From NCBI RefSeq assembly GCF_027945075.1, contig NZ_CP116034.1, forward strand, positions 2,170,001 through 2,234,000: DNA of 64,000 nucleotides. Direction: 5' to 3'. Positions 41,511 through 50,410 of the stretch are shown one piece after another; position 1 is the stretch's first letter, and the number at the start of each line of letters is the position of its first letter. Source of the stretch: Chryseobacterium sp. CY350. Its GTDB lineage: Bacteria; Bacteroidota; Bacteroidia; Flavobacteriales; Weeksellaceae. A program made the position numbers and the translations under genes. Below the pieces are notes generated by a model. The model saw only the letters and a list, made by a program, of their open reading frames with translations, did no database searches and was not told where the DNA came from.

Positions 41511-42380
41511 TTAACGCATCTGCACTTCTCTGCGATAAATATTATAAGGCTGCAGACCTTCTTTTTGAACTATTATCTGACCCAATTGTGTACATGAGTA
41601 TCTTATAAAACCGCTTGCTATGTTGAAATTACCTTCGTTTGTTAAGAAATATAAAACTCTAGTGAACGGATATTTCATTTCTCGCAAGCCCTCGAAGTCA
41701 GGAGCGTAAAGTTTACCTTTATTATCCACAGGTAGTATTTTTATAAGTTCTCTTAAATTTTCGGATTCGTTATCGTACGGTCGACTGATTGTATTGAGAC
41801 CAACTACACCTATTTTGTCGGGATATTTTCCTAGCTCTTTAATAACATTTGCACTTCCCGGAATTATAGAATATTTTAAATCTTTGGGAAGTTTATTTAA
41901 TTTTTGTGCTACAAAGTTCAAATTACTTGAATTTGCACCATCAAATATAAAATTCTTGCTTTCTGACTGCATTCCCTGAGCTATTTCTTCCATCGTAATA
42001 CTAGTTCTCGTAGAATTTTTGGGAACGACAAAAACAACAGCATCCGCGGCAAATTTTGCAGGCAAAAATTTCAGATCAGCTTGTTCTTCATACGCTTTTA
42101 CTTCTTCTGCAGAAAGTTCCTTAGACATCACGACAATTCTCGCCTTGTCATGTAACAGATCTAAAAAACCAAGATCTTCTTTTTTCGATACAACCTTAAT
42201 TTTTGTATCTGGATAGTTGATCATATATCCATCAGCTAACGCTTCTGTTACGCTTTTAAACGAATCGTCTGTTAATATCGTCATATCACCTTTGTGATAA
42301 GAGGGAGATTTATCTTCCTTTTTAGAACAACTTACCGCAAAAGCAAAAAGCAATATGAGCACAAATTTTAATTTACTCAT
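41511..42380 (-). CDS. PstS-like phosphate-binding lipoprotein of the TonB locus
   Basis: 289 residues. A lipoprotein signal (MSKLKFVLILLFAFAVSC, Cys18) is followed by SKKEDKS and a periplasmic binding-protein type II fold of the PBP-like/PstS group: GDMTILTDDSFKSVTEALAD, RIVVMSKELSAEEV, DAVVFVVPKNS, GVVGLNTISRP. No ABC permease genes accompany it, so it is unlikely to be a normal transporter subunit. The stretch between it and the TPR gene (110 bp) shows no promoter box. Ligand unknown. Confidence 0.87.
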   Translation of the reverse strand: MSKLKFVLILLFAFAVSCSKKEDKSPSYHKGDMTILTDDSFKSVTEALADGYMINYPDTKIKVVSKKEDLGFLDLLHDKARIVVMSKELSAEEVKAYEEQADLKFLPAKFAADAVVFVVPKNSTRTSITMEEIAQGMQSESKNFIFDGANSSNLNFVAQKLNKLPKDLKYSIIPGSANVIKELGKYPDKIGVVGLNTISRPYDNESENLRELIKILPVDNKGKLYAPDFEGLREMKYPFTRVLYFLTNEGNFNIASGFIRYSCTQLGQIIVQKEGLQPYNIYRREVQMR

Positions 42381-42384
42381 GATC

Positions 42385-42570
42385 TCATGTATTTTTAATT
42401 TTTGAAACAGCTCGCCAAATTCTGAAAACTCCGTACAACATTACCAAACCTCCAAGAGGATAAGCAACCGCAGGTTCCAAAAGTGTAAAAAAGAATTTGT
42501 AAACAATAATTACAACACCGAGAACTATATAAAACAATCCTGTAACTAAGGATAACCAATTGAACATCAT
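42385..42570 (-). CDS. Small two-helix membrane protein of the TonB locus
   Basis: 61 residues (or 60 from the second ATG at 42567). Two membrane helices, LVTGLFYIVLGVVIIVYKFF and VAYPLGGLVMLYGVFRIWRAV, with a positive C-terminus. It ends 4 bp before the PstS-like gene and follows the tonB terminator, so it probably starts a second transcript with that gene or depends on read-through. No named family recognised; similar small proteins occur at this position in related genomes as far as I recall. Confidence 0.75.
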   Translation of the reverse strand: MMFNWLSLVTGLFYIVLGVVIIVYKFFFTLLEPAVAYPLGGLVMLYGVFRIWRAVSKIKNT

Positions 42571-42593
42571 ATAACAAAAGTATTAAAAAAAAT

Positions 42594-42622
42594 AAAAAGA
42601 GAAGCTATTGCTTCTCTTTTTT
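42594..42622 (-). terminator. Intrinsic terminator after tonB
   Basis: Perfect 12-bp stem AAAAAGAGAAGC/GCTTCTCTTTTT with a TATT loop, 20 nt after the tonB stop. Confidence 0.85.
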
Positions 42623-42641
42623 AATAGTATTTAAGATAATC

Positions 42642-43484
42642 TTAACCTTCAAAATTCATTGTTAATGGTAATCTAAATCTGTAACGAACAGATTGACCAT
42701 TGATTTTTGCAGGAGTCCACTTATTTTTAATAGACTTTATCGTTCTAACAGCTTCAGAATTAAAGTCTGCATTTTTACCGTTAGCTTTTACGTCTGTAAT
42801 TGATCCGTCTCTTTCTACAACGAAAGTGATTTCAGTTTTTACAGTCCCTTCATCACCATTCATTGCTGAACCATCGAAGTTCCCAGAAACTTTATTTCTA
42901 AACGCATTTATTCCTCCAGGAAATTCAGCAGTCTGCTCTACTTCACTGTACACCTGAGTATCACTCACCTGAGGTTTTACTTCAGCTGTTGAAGCTTTAG
43001 TTCCTGTAGATGGCGGCGGTGGCGGTGGCGTATATGCAGGAGCTTTTACTCCTTCCTGAGCTACTAAACCTGTTTGAGTTTCCAACTGCTTAGAGATTGG
43101 TGGTGGTGGAGTCTCAATTTTCGGAGCCTTCACCGGTTCCGGAACTACGTTCTGGATAACCTCAATCTTTTCTTCCTCTTTTGGAGGCGGTGGTGGTGGT
43201 GGTTCATCTGGTTTAACTTCTTCTATAATAGGATCATCTTCCAAAATTTCCACCAGATCAGCGTTTACTTCTTGTGGAGGTGGTTCGTTCATCTTTTGGA
43301 TAGTAAGATATATAAAAGGGCTCAAAGCAGCTAGCAAGAACAATGATGTACCGATGATAAAAGATTTTGTCAGTAACCTAGGGTACTGAGTTCTGATATC
43401 ATATGCACCATAACTTTTATTTCTATTTTCAAATACAATCTCATCTAATGAAAGATTCTGACTGTACGCATTTTCATCTGCCAT
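42642..43484 (-). CDS. tonB: TonB energy transducer
   Basis: 280 residues. Cytoplasmic start, one membrane helix (SFIIGTSLFLLAALSPFIYL, about 40-60), then a periplasmic Pro/Glu-rich spacer (EPPPP, PPPPPPPKEEEK, PPPPPPS) and the C-terminal TonB domain (about 185-280) with AEFPGGINAFRNKV, ITDVKANGKNADFNSEAVRTI and WTPAKINGQSVRYRFRLPLTMNF. It carries the proton-motive signal from ExbB/ExbD to outer-membrane receptors. It follows exbD by 24 bp and is closed by a strong terminator. Confidence 0.94.
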   Translation of the reverse strand: MADENAYSQNLSLDEIVFENRNKSYGAYDIRTQYPRLLTKSFIIGTSLFLLAALSPFIYLTIQKMNEPPPQEVNADLVEILEDDPIIEEVKPDEPPPPPPPKEEEKIEVIQNVVPEPVKAPKIETPPPPISKQLETQTGLVAQEGVKAPAYTPPPPPPSTGTKASTAEVKPQVSDTQVYSEVEQTAEFPGGINAFRNKVSGNFDGSAMNGDEGTVKTEITFVVERDGSITDVKANGKNADFNSEAVRTIKSIKNKWTPAKINGQSVRYRFRLPLTMNFEG

Positions 43485-43508
43485 TGTAATTCAAATTTAA
43501 TGGTTAAA

Positions 43509-44078
43509 TTACTTTGTTGCAGGAGCAGCACCAGCTGGATTCCCTACTTTTTTGTCGTAAATAGCTTTTTCCCAAGGCTTAAGATCAGTAACACCGTACT
43601 GCTCACTTTTGGTAATTGCCATTTCGTCAAGAATGTCTACAAAGTTCTTATACACTGCATCGTCAGTCGGTTTGATAATCACTGTAAATTTAGTTCTATC
43701 AGCCGCACTCCTCTTTGCTTGCTCAATGATCTTTCTGATACCTTCTCTATCAAAGCTAGTTTCGTTAAGAGTTTGATCAGTCAGAGATGTATTATCCTGC
43801 TGATGCCAAAAAATCTTATTGTCTTTACCTAATAATAAAGAAATTGAATTAGAAAGTTTAATTTCTGTTGGTGGTGGTTTCGGTGTATTCTCTTTCGGTT
43901 TTGCCGGAAGACCCAAATCCATAACATTCGGTTTAGAGAATGTGGTTGTGAACATAAAGAAGGTAATCAATAGAAAACCCAAGTCCACCATCGGAGTCAT
44001 ATCGACTCTGGTACTCTGTTTCTTGGAACGTACCTTGCCGCCTTTGGCGCCTTTTTCCTGTACTTGTACTTCTGCCAT
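43509..44078 (-). CDS. exbD: Biopolymer transport protein ExbD (second copy in locus)
   Basis: 189 residues. A cytoplasmic Lys-rich start leads to DMTPMVDLGFLLITFFMFTTTF, the single ExbD helix with its essential Asp, and a periplasmic domain with FTVIIKPTDDAVYKNFVDILDEMAI. It is closely related to the lone exbD at 59026-59550 (shared DMTPMVDLGFLLITFFMFTT and KPNVMDLGLPAK). It lies 12 bp after the other exbD and 24 bp before tonB. Confidence 0.93.
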   Translation of the reverse strand: MAEVQVQEKGAKGGKVRSKKQSTRVDMTPMVDLGFLLITFFMFTTTFSKPNVMDLGLPAKPKENTPKPPPTEIKLSNSISLLLGKDNKIFWHQQDNTSLTDQTLNETSFDREGIRKIIEQAKRSAADRTKFTVIIKPTDDAVYKNFVDILDEMAITKSEQYGVTDLKPWEKAIYDKKVGNPAGAAPATK

Positions 44079-44090
44079 TTCTAAATGATA

Positions 44091-44699
44091 TTATTCATTA
44101 GGTTTACCTTCTTGTGACGTTATCAACCAAAATTTAAGAAAATCGATATCTCTTAAACCCTCAAATAAACTTTTAACTTTAGGATATCCTGTAGTTACAT
44201 CACCCTTGATTGCTAATTTGTAATCAGGATTAACGCTTAAACTTTGCTCTACCCAGTCAACTAATTGTTTATTAGTACTATCCATAGGAATCCCTGTAGG
44301 ACTCTTGAAACTCTTCTGCTCATCTTCCGGCAAATTAAGATAGCTTTTCAGCTGGTTCATAGGAACCCCAATTGCCTGAACTCTTTGAAACGCAACTTTT
44401 TGTTTGTTGTCAAAAGTAACGCCGTACTTTTGACCCATTTTATCTAAAAGCTGTACTCTTTCTGAACCGTTATCAACAGGCTGGAAATAAAATTTTCCGT
44501 CTGGTGTAGCGTTGATAGTCATTAAACTAGCATCAGGAAGTAATTTTTCTGAGATCGAAGATGGCGGCTTAATCTGCTCCACGTCAGGTTTTTTAAACTG
44601 AGTGGTCAATATAAAGAACGTAAGTAGTAGGAATGCAACGTCACACATTGCCGTCATATCCGTAACTACCCCATGTCTTTTTGGTTTGACTCTCGCCAT
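44091..44699 (-). CDS. exbD: Biopolymer transport protein ExbD (first copy in locus)
   Basis: 202 residues. ARVKPKRHGVVTDMTAMCDV leads to AFLLLTFFILTTQF, with the helix Asp in MCDV, and a periplasmic domain longer than that of the neighbouring copy, ending DIDFLKFWLITSQEGKPNE. Two different ExbD subunits beside one ExbB are usual in flavobacterial TonB loci. It lies 62 bp after exbB with no clear promoter between. Confidence 0.92.
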   Translation of the reverse strand: MARVKPKRHGVVTDMTAMCDVAFLLLTFFILTTQFKKPDVEQIKPPSSISEKLLPDASLMTINATPDGKFYFQPVDNGSERVQLLDKMGQKYGVTFDNKQKVAFQRVQAIGVPMNQLKSYLNLPEDEQKSFKSPTGIPMDSTNKQLVDWVEQSLSVNPDYKLAIKGDVTTGYPKVKSLFEGLRDIDFLKFWLITSQEGKPNE

Positions 44700-44761
44700 T
44701 TATTTATATTTATTTTTAATTAAACTTCTTTTTACACTGCAAATATCTTGCTACAAAATTC

Positions 44762-45625
44762 TTAGTTGAATTCTGCAAAAGACTGCTGGATGCTCATAGC
44801 GATCTCGTCGATCTTATAAGTCAATCCGTCAATTTTAGATGTAAAATAGTTGTAAAGCATAATCGCAATTGCAGAAGTACCAATACCTAAAGCTGTATTA
44901 ATCAATGCTTCAGAAATACCTGTAGAAAGTGCAGCAGCATCAGGAGTACCACCTCCAGAACCTAATGCGAAGAATGCCTTAATCATCCCGATTACTGTTC
45001 CTAGTAGTGCGATCAATGTTGCAACTGTACCTAGAGTAGAAAGAATCATCATGTTTTTTTCAAGCATTGGCATTTCAAGAGTTGTAGCTTCTTCGATCGC
45101 TTTGTTCAAAGCAACCATTTTTTGCTCTTTGTTTAATGTAGTGTCATTAGAAAGTGCCTTGTAAGTTGTAAGACCTTCTTTTACTACGTTACCTACAGAA
45201 CCTTCTTGTCTGTCACACTCTTCTAAAGCTTCGTCTACTCTGTTTTGGTTTAGTAAGCTTCTTACTTTTACTACGAAATTATCTAAGTTACCTTTTCCAG
45301 CAGCTTTGCTAAGAATAAAATATCTTTCGAAAGAGAAAACGATTACCGTGATCATGAAAGTGATCAAGATCGGTACAATGATCCCTCCTTTGTAGATAAT
45401 TCCCAAAAACGACTCTGGGTGAATGTCTTTCCCTTCAACACTTGAAAAAGCAACAGAACCACTTCCTAGTTTATCTGCATCTTTAAAATTCCCCGGGCTA
45501 CCAAGAACGAATAAATAAATACAAATTCCTATAACTAATAGAATAGGAATAATTACAGCCGGATTAAGACCTCCTGCTTTTTTAGCAACTACTTGCTCAT
45601 CATTTTTTGAAACATTCATTTCCAT
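44762..45625 (-). CDS. exbB: MotA/TolQ/ExbB proton channel protein
   Basis: 287 residues (281 from the second ATG at 45619). Three or four membrane helices: AVIIPILLVIGICIYLFVLG near the N-terminus, IIVPILITFMITVIVFSF, and the conserved pair MMILSTLGTVATLIALLGTVIGMIKAF with ALINTALGIGTSAIAIMLYNYF. It forms the proton channel that powers TonB. First gene of the exbB-exbD-exbD-tonB operon; a box TAATTTTG lies 49 nt upstream. Confidence 0.94.
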   Translation of the reverse strand: MEMNVSKNDEQVVAKKAGGLNPAVIIPILLVIGICIYLFVLGSPGNFKDADKLGSGSVAFSSVEGKDIHPESFLGIIYKGGIIVPILITFMITVIVFSFERYFILSKAAGKGNLDNFVVKVRSLLNQNRVDEALEECDRQEGSVGNVVKEGLTTYKALSNDTTLNKEQKMVALNKAIEEATTLEMPMLEKNMMILSTLGTVATLIALLGTVIGMIKAFFALGSGGGTPDAAALSTGISEALINTALGIGTSAIAIMLYNYFTSKIDGLTYKIDEIAMSIQQSFAEFN

Positions 45626-45674
45626 ATTTAACTAAATTATATTGTTTAAAAATTTTAAAGTTGTAAAATAAAGG

Positions 45675-45682
45675 CAAAATTA
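45675..45682 (-). promoter_or_regulatory. exbB: Promoter box TAATTTTG for the exbB operon
   Basis: TAnnTTTG element 49 nt before the ATG at 45625; no TTG at usual spacing, so moderate. The rest of the 239-bp gap to leuS is AT-rich and shows no clear terminator. Confidence 0.35.
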
Positions 45683-45864
45683 CTTAAAATGCAATAGTCT
45701 TAAATAAACATTTTGTCTTTTTTTGATAACGAAAATTTAATACGATTCCGATATTGTAATTATATGTAAATATTTTACTGATTTTTATCATTAATTGTAA
45801 ATATATTAAAAAATCAAAAATATTTGCACCTTAATTTTTTGAAATTACCAATGTTAAATTTATT

Positions 45865-48852
45865 TTAAATTACGATGTTTACGATTTTTTTTGGCACTAC
45901 GATAATCTTTTTTGGCACATTACCATCCAGAATTTCTTTCATTTTGTCATTTTGAAGCACTAAAACTTCAACTTCTTGTGCCGAAAGTTGCGCAGAAAGT
46001 GAAATTTTAAATTTCATCTTACCATTTACGCTTACCGGATAATTAATTTCGTCCTCAATTAAATATTCTTCGTTGAGTACAGGGAATTTTTCAAACTCTA
46101 TCGACCCGCTGTGACCAAGCAAATTCCATACCTCTTCACAGATATGTGGAGCATATGGGGAGATTATAACGGCTAAAGGTTCTAAAATATTGCGCTTGTT
46201 ACATTTTATTTTCTGTAACTCGTTGACAGCAATCATAAATGAAGATACTGATGTATTAAATGAAAAATTCTCTATATCGTAAACAACTTTCTTTATTAAT
46301 GTGTGTAAAATTTTGTATTCCGCTTTTGTTGGCTCTTCTTCAGAAACTTCAAAAGCATCTCCATTAAAATACAGATTCCAGAATTTTTTCAGGAAACCGT
46401 AAACTCCGCTAAGACCTTGCGTGTTCCAAGGCTTGGATTGTTCTAACGGACCTAAGAACATTTCATACAATCTCAACCCGTCTGCTCCGTATTCTTCACA
46501 GATGTCATCTGGATTTACAACATTGTATTTTGATTTAGACATTTTTCCCTGTTCACTATCTGTAAAGAATTTAATATCTTCAATATTTTTAGCTGAACCA
46601 TCCCAATTATAAAACTTTTTTTCAGAAAATTTATAATATCCATCAACAGTAATAAATACAGGATTTTTGAAAGTTTGCCAATTGATATACTCTAAAATTC
46701 CTTGTTCATTTAAGAAAGCTTCTTTTTCATTATTATTGTAATCCTTAACAAATTCTATAGGAACTGAAAGTTTTTGCAACCAATCTCCTGATACTTGAAT
46801 ATTGAATCCTTCTTTAATTGCCTTCTTATCAAATATCAAATCTCCCAATTCTTCATTATCACTAAAAACTAAATAACTGTTTTTCCCTTGATAAACATGA
46901 TTGGATTTATGTTGACTTTTATATGAACTTTCAATAATTCCCAAAATCATCCCTTGATTGATCAACTTTTGGAAAGGCTCATCTTGATTAATATAACCTC
47001 TGTCTTTTAAGAACATATTCCAAAAACGGGAATATAATAAGTGTCCGGTTGCATGTTCGCTTCCACCAATGTATAAATCTACTTGTCCCCAATAATCCGA
47101 AAGTTCTTTTTTAGCAAAAACTTCATCATTATTAGGATCCATATATCTGAGGAAATACCATGAACTTCCTGCCCAACCCGGCATTGTAGATAATTCTAAA
47201 GGGAAAACCGTTTTGTCATCAATTAAATCTGTAGCAACAACTTTTTGGTTCCTTTCATCCCATGCGAACGTTTTTGCATTTCCTAATGGCGGATCTCCGT
47301 CTTCTGTTGGTAAATATTTTTCAACTTCAGGAAGTTCCAAAGGCAGAGCAGAATTTGGTAAGGTGTAAGGCATTCCTTCCTTATAATAAATAGGAACCGG
47401 CTCTCCCCAATAACGCTGTCTTGAGAAAATCGCATCTCGCTGTCTGTAATTTGTAGTTCCGTGACCGATTCCTTTTTTCTCAATTGCATCGATAATTAAT
47501 ACTTTTGCATCATTATAATGCAAGCCGTTTAAGAAATCTGAATTTACACAAATAGAATCTTTAGAATCGAAAGATTTTTCCTGAATGTCTTCATCAGTTT
47601 CTACAACTTTTTTAATTTCTAAATTAAATTTCTTTGCAAATCGATGATCACGCTCGTCATGCGCAGGAACAGCCATTACAGCTCCCGTTCCGTAACCCAT
47701 CAAAACATAATCTGAAATATAGATCGGCATCTTTTCATTGCTGAAAGGATTGATCGCATAACTTCCCGTGAAAGCTCCTGAAACGTTTTTCACATCAGAC
47801 ATTCGATCGCGTTCGGTTTTCTTGGAAGTTTCTTCTATATAAGTATCTACTTCAACTTTTTGTTCTGCAGTTGTAATATTTTCAACCAAAGGATTTTCGG
47901 GAGCCAGAACCATAAAAGTTGCTCCAAAAATAGTGTCTGGTCTTGTAGTGAAAACCTCAACGATCTCATCATGACCTTCTACATTAAATTTCACCTGAGC
48001 ACCCTGCGATTTTCCGATCCAGTATTCCTGTGAATCTTTCAATGGTTGTGGCCAGTCAAGAGTTTTTAAACCTTGTAATAATCTTTCAGAGTAAGCAGAA
48101 ATTCTCATGCTCCACTGCATCATTTTCTTCTGAAAAACAGGATAACCTCCTCTTTCTGATTTACCGTCTTTTACCTCATCATTCGCTAAAACTGTTCCTA
48201 AAGCTGGACACCAGTTTACAGTAGTTTCCGCTCTATAAGCCAAACGGTAATTTAATAAAATATCTTCTTTATCAATCTCAGAAGCATTTTTCCATTCTTC
48301 TGAAGTGAAATTTAATTCGTCGTTTTGATTGGCATTTAAACCTGTTGTTCCTTTTTCTTCAAAATGTTTGATTAAGGTTTCGATAGATTCTGCCTTGTCC
48401 GTATTTTTATTATACCATGAATGGAACAATTCAATAAAAATCCATTGGGTCCATTTATAATAAGAAGCGTCAGACGTTCTTACTTCCCTGTTCCAGTCGA
48501 ATGAAAAACCAATTTTTCTCAACTGCTCCTCATATCTCGTAATGTTTTGCTCGGTCGTAATCGCAGGATGCGTACCTGTCTGTATTGCATATTGCTCAGC
48601 AGGAAGTCCGAAGCTATCATAACCAACCGGGTGAAGAACGTTAAAACCCTGATGTCTTTTATATCTCGCATAAATATCTGACGCAATATATCCGAGCGGA
48701 TGACCCACGTGAAGACCTGCTCCGGACGGATACGGAAACATATCGAGAACATAAAATTTTGGTTTATCTGTTTTATCGGACGTTTTATAGGTTTGATTGT
48801 CTTCCCAGTATTTCTGCCACTTTTTTTCTATCTGCTGATGATCGTAAAACAC
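45865..48852 (-). CDS. leuS: Leucine--tRNA ligase
   Basis: 995 residues, class I synthetase. Signature motifs are MFPYPSGAGLHVGHPLGY (HIGH-type) near residue 40 and GKMSKSKYN (KMSKS) near 770, with the editing domain between (about 220-430; TFGATF-like IFGATFMVLAP, MGYGTGAVMAVPAHDERD). It is longer than the E. coli enzyme, with extra sequence around residues 160-195 and between QGMILG and KMSKS. The start codon is GTG at 48852 (then TTT TAC GAT CAT), which fits the family N-terminus. Its leader holds the second heptamer array. Confidence 0.96.
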   Translation of the reverse strand: MFYDHQQIEKKWQKYWEDNQTYKTSDKTDKPKFYVLDMFPYPSGAGLHVGHPLGYIASDIYARYKRHQGFNVLHPVGYDSFGLPAEQYAIQTGTHPAITTEQNITRYEEQLRKIGFSFDWNREVRTSDASYYKWTQWIFIELFHSWYNKNTDKAESIETLIKHFEEKGTTGLNANQNDELNFTSEEWKNASEIDKEDILLNYRLAYRAETTVNWCPALGTVLANDEVKDGKSERGGYPVFQKKMMQWSMRISAYSERLLQGLKTLDWPQPLKDSQEYWIGKSQGAQVKFNVEGHDEIVEVFTTRPDTIFGATFMVLAPENPLVENITTAEQKVEVDTYIEETSKKTERDRMSDVKNVSGAFTGSYAINPFSNEKMPIYISDYVLMGYGTGAVMAVPAHDERDHRFAKKFNLEIKKVVETDEDIQEKSFDSKDSICVNSDFLNGLHYNDAKVLIIDAIEKKGIGHGTTNYRQRDAIFSRQRYWGEPVPIYYKEGMPYTLPNSALPLELPEVEKYLPTEDGDPPLGNAKTFAWDERNQKVVATDLIDDKTVFPLELSTMPGWAGSSWYFLRYMDPNNDEVFAKKELSDYWGQVDLYIGGSEHATGHLLYSRFWNMFLKDRGYINQDEPFQKLINQGMILGIIESSYKSQHKSNHVYQGKNSYLVFSDNEELGDLIFDKKAIKEGFNIQVSGDWLQKLSVPIEFVKDYNNNEKEAFLNEQGILEYINWQTFKNPVFITVDGYYKFSEKKFYNWDGSAKNIEDIKFFTDSEQGKMSKSKYNVVNPDDICEEYGADGLRLYEMFLGPLEQSKPWNTQGLSGVYGFLKKFWNLYFNGDAFEVSEEEPTKAEYKILHTLIKKVVYDIENFSFNTSVSSFMIAVNELQKIKCNKRNILEPLAVIISPYAPHICEEVWNLLGHSGSIEFEKFPVLNEEYLIEDEINYPVSVNGKMKFKISLSAQLSAQEVEVLVLQNDKMKEILDGNVPKKIIVVPKKIVNIVI

Positions 48853-48858
48853 TTTTTA

Positions 48859-48893
48859 TAATAGATGTTAGATGTTAGACTTTAGATCTTAGA
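48859..48893 (-). repeat. Five tandem TCTAANN heptamers in the leuS leader
   Basis: Read on the minus strand, five contiguous 7-bp units begin TCTAA (four) or TCTAT (the last), followed by GA, AG, CA, CA and TA. The array ends 6 nt before the GTG start of leuS. It has the same unit, copy number and placement as the array before aspS (25763-25797). Confidence 0.88.
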
Positions 48894-48928
48894 ACTCAGT
48901 TTTATATTAATTCTAAATCTAGTTTTCA

Positions 48929-48936
48929 CAAAAATA
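48929..48936 (-). promoter_or_regulatory. leuS: Promoter box TATTTTTG for leuS
   Basis: TAnnTTTG element 76 nt before the start codon, upstream of the heptamer array, the same layout as at aspS (64 nt). No TTG at standard spacing was identified. Confidence 0.38.
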
Positions 48937-48988
48937 ATGATTTTAAAAGAAATGAAAATTTAATTTTAAACTAAATCTCCCTAAAACA

Positions 48989-49016
48989 AAAAAATCTCAT
49001 CCTGAGATGAGATTTT
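48989..49016 (-). terminator. Intrinsic terminator after the lipocalin-like gene
   Basis: Perfect 11-bp stem AAAATCTCATC/GATGAGATTTT, loop CTGA, with A-run to the left, 20 nt after the stop. Confidence 0.82.
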
Positions 49017-49036
49017 ATGCTTGTAAAATTTATTTA

Positions 49037-49510
49037 TTATTGAGCAACTCTTTTGAAAGTGTAGGTCGTCGCCTTGTAAACTGTAGGATCAACATTGTCT
49101 TCAATTTTCAAATTCATTGTTTCTGCGGTGAGATCAACGATCTTACCTTTTTGAGTAACAACTGTTCCCTGATATTTTATTTCGAAATTTTTATCAGACT
49201 TATTATATGAATAAGAAAAGTTACGCTGATTGATTGTAGAACAAACCAAAGGGTTTCCTGCCTCGTCCTTATCTGTTCTTTTCCCTGAAGAATTATCTGC
49301 AAAAACCCATGTAGATTGTTGTTGGCAAGTCGTGTAGTTGATTTGGTCTGAAACACCAACACCGTCTAGATCAACCTCAGTTCTTACTTCTGCGACAGGC
49401 TTCCAGGTTCCTACGATTGAGAACTCCTGTACCGTTTCTTCGTCATCTTTACATGAGGTAGTAGCTACCATTAATGATAAACCTGCAAATAATAATGCTA
49501 ATTTCTTCAT
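49037..49510 (-). CDS. Lipocalin-like lipoprotein
   Basis: 157 residues. Signal MKKLALLFAGLSLMVATTSC with lipidated Cys20, followed by KDDEE, which matches the acidic export signal of surface lipoproteins in flavobacteria. The mature domain begins SIVGTWKPVAEV, typical of the lipocalin-like family in Bacteroidota, then strands STWVFADNSSGKRT and NFEIKYQGTVV and the final TTYTFKRVAQ. Two further cysteines (TTCQQ and LVCST) could form a disulfide. Ligand unknown. Own terminator; no good promoter box seen. Confidence 0.82.
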   Translation of the reverse strand: MKKLALLFAGLSLMVATTSCKDDEETVQEFSIVGTWKPVAEVRTEVDLDGVGVSDQINYTTCQQQSTWVFADNSSGKRTDKDEAGNPLVCSTINQRNFSYSYNKSDKNFEIKYQGTVVTQKGKIVDLTAETMNLKIEDNVDPTVYKATTYTFKRVAQ

Positions 49511-49636
49511 AGATCAAATTTTTCAAGGCATAAAATTATGATTTTTTATTAAAAGTCAATCATTTTTTTTGAATTTTGGAATCATAATTTGCATTTTCTT
49601 AAAAATACCGCTTTTCAGAGACTATTTCCAAACGCT

Positions 49637-49644
49637 TATATTTG
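49637..49644 (+). promoter_or_regulatory. Promoter box TATATTTG for the glycosyltransferase gene
   Basis: TAnnTTTG element 13 nt before the ATG at 49658, which supports that start over the upstream ATG at 49589. Confidence 0.42.
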
Positions 49645-49657
49645 CAAAAAATACAGA

Positions 49658-50410
49658 ATGCCTGAAGTTTCTATCATTACGCCATGCTACAATTCTTCAA
49701 AATTTTTAGAAGAAACGATCAGCTCTATCCAGAGCCAGACTTTCACAGATTGGGAATGGCTGATTACAGATGACAGATCGACAGATCATTCTGTGGAGAT
49801 TATTCAGAAACTTAATGATCCTAGAATAAAACTTACCGTTTCAGAAAAAAACGGAGGCGCAGGTCATGCGAGAAATATTTCTCTGAAAAACGCAAACGGA
49901 AGATTTATAACTTTTCTAGATGCCGACGACTTTTGGGAACCAGAATTTCTTGCAGAAATGGTATCATTTATGAAAACGGAGAATGCTGAAATCGCCTACT
50001 CTACTTATGCAAGATGTGATGAAAATTTAGTTCCGAAAATTGAAGATTTTAAAGCAGATAAAGAAGTCACGTTTGATAATTTATTAAAAACCTGCCGGCT
50101 TTCTTTACTTTCATCAATGTACGATTCTAAAAGAGTGGGTATAGAATATTTTCCTGAAGGAAGCAAAAGAGAAGATCATGTAATGTGGCTGAATCTTCTT
50201 AAGAAAATTCCGGTGGGAAAACCTCTTCCAAAAACGATGGCAAAATACAGAATGCATCCTACAAGTGTTTCGAGAAAAAAGCAGAATATCATAAAGGATC
50301 AATATTTGGTATACAAAGATTTCATGAAATTTTCTACTGCGAAATCACTGTATTACACAGCCAATTGGGCGTTTAATGGATTTTTAAAGTACTCTAAAAT
50401 ATTTAATTAA
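49658..50410 (+). CDS. Family 2 glycosyltransferase
   Basis: 250 residues from MPEVSIITPCYNSSKFLEET. The GT-A fold is clear: ISSIQSQTFTDWEWLITDDRSTD, NGGAGHARNISLKNANGRFITFLDADDFW with the DxD metal motif (DADD), and REDHVMWLNLLKKIP for the acceptor side. The upstream ATG at 49589 lies before the promoter box and adds an unrelated 23 residues. It transfers a sugar from a nucleotide donor, probably to LPS or another surface glycan given the adjacent waaA. Its stop overlaps the next start (TAATG). Confidence 0.92.
   Translation: MPEVSIITPCYNSSKFLEETISSIQSQTFTDWEWLITDDRSTDHSVEIIQKLNDPRIKLTVSEKNGGAGHARNISLKNANGRFITFLDADDFWEPEFLAEMVSFMKTENAEIAYSTYARCDENLVPKIEDFKADKEVTFDNLLKTCRLSLLSSMYDSKRVGIEYFPEGSKREDHVMWLNLLKKIPVGKPLPKTMAKYRMHPTSVSRKKQNIIKDQYLVYKDFMKFSTAKSLYYTANWAFNGFLKYSKIFN

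Noticed and set aside
41270..41608. 112-codon plus-strand frame
   Set aside because: Antisense to the TPR and PstS-like genes, whose protein features are clear.
43074..43334. Trp- and Phe-rich plus-strand frame
   Set aside because: Mirror image of the proline-rich spacer of tonB (CCN codons read backwards as TGG/NGG).
45626..45864. Possible structured RNA in the 239-bp gap between leuS and exbB
   Set aside because: The only pairing seen is a long-loop TGATTTTT/AAAAATCA match, typical of chance in AT-rich DNA; only the exbB promoter box is retained.
48901..48920. Extra TCTAA copies on the plus strand near the leuS array (TTCTAAATCTAG)
   Set aside because: Only one full unit and a partial one, on the opposite strand and out of phase, so not counted as part of the array.
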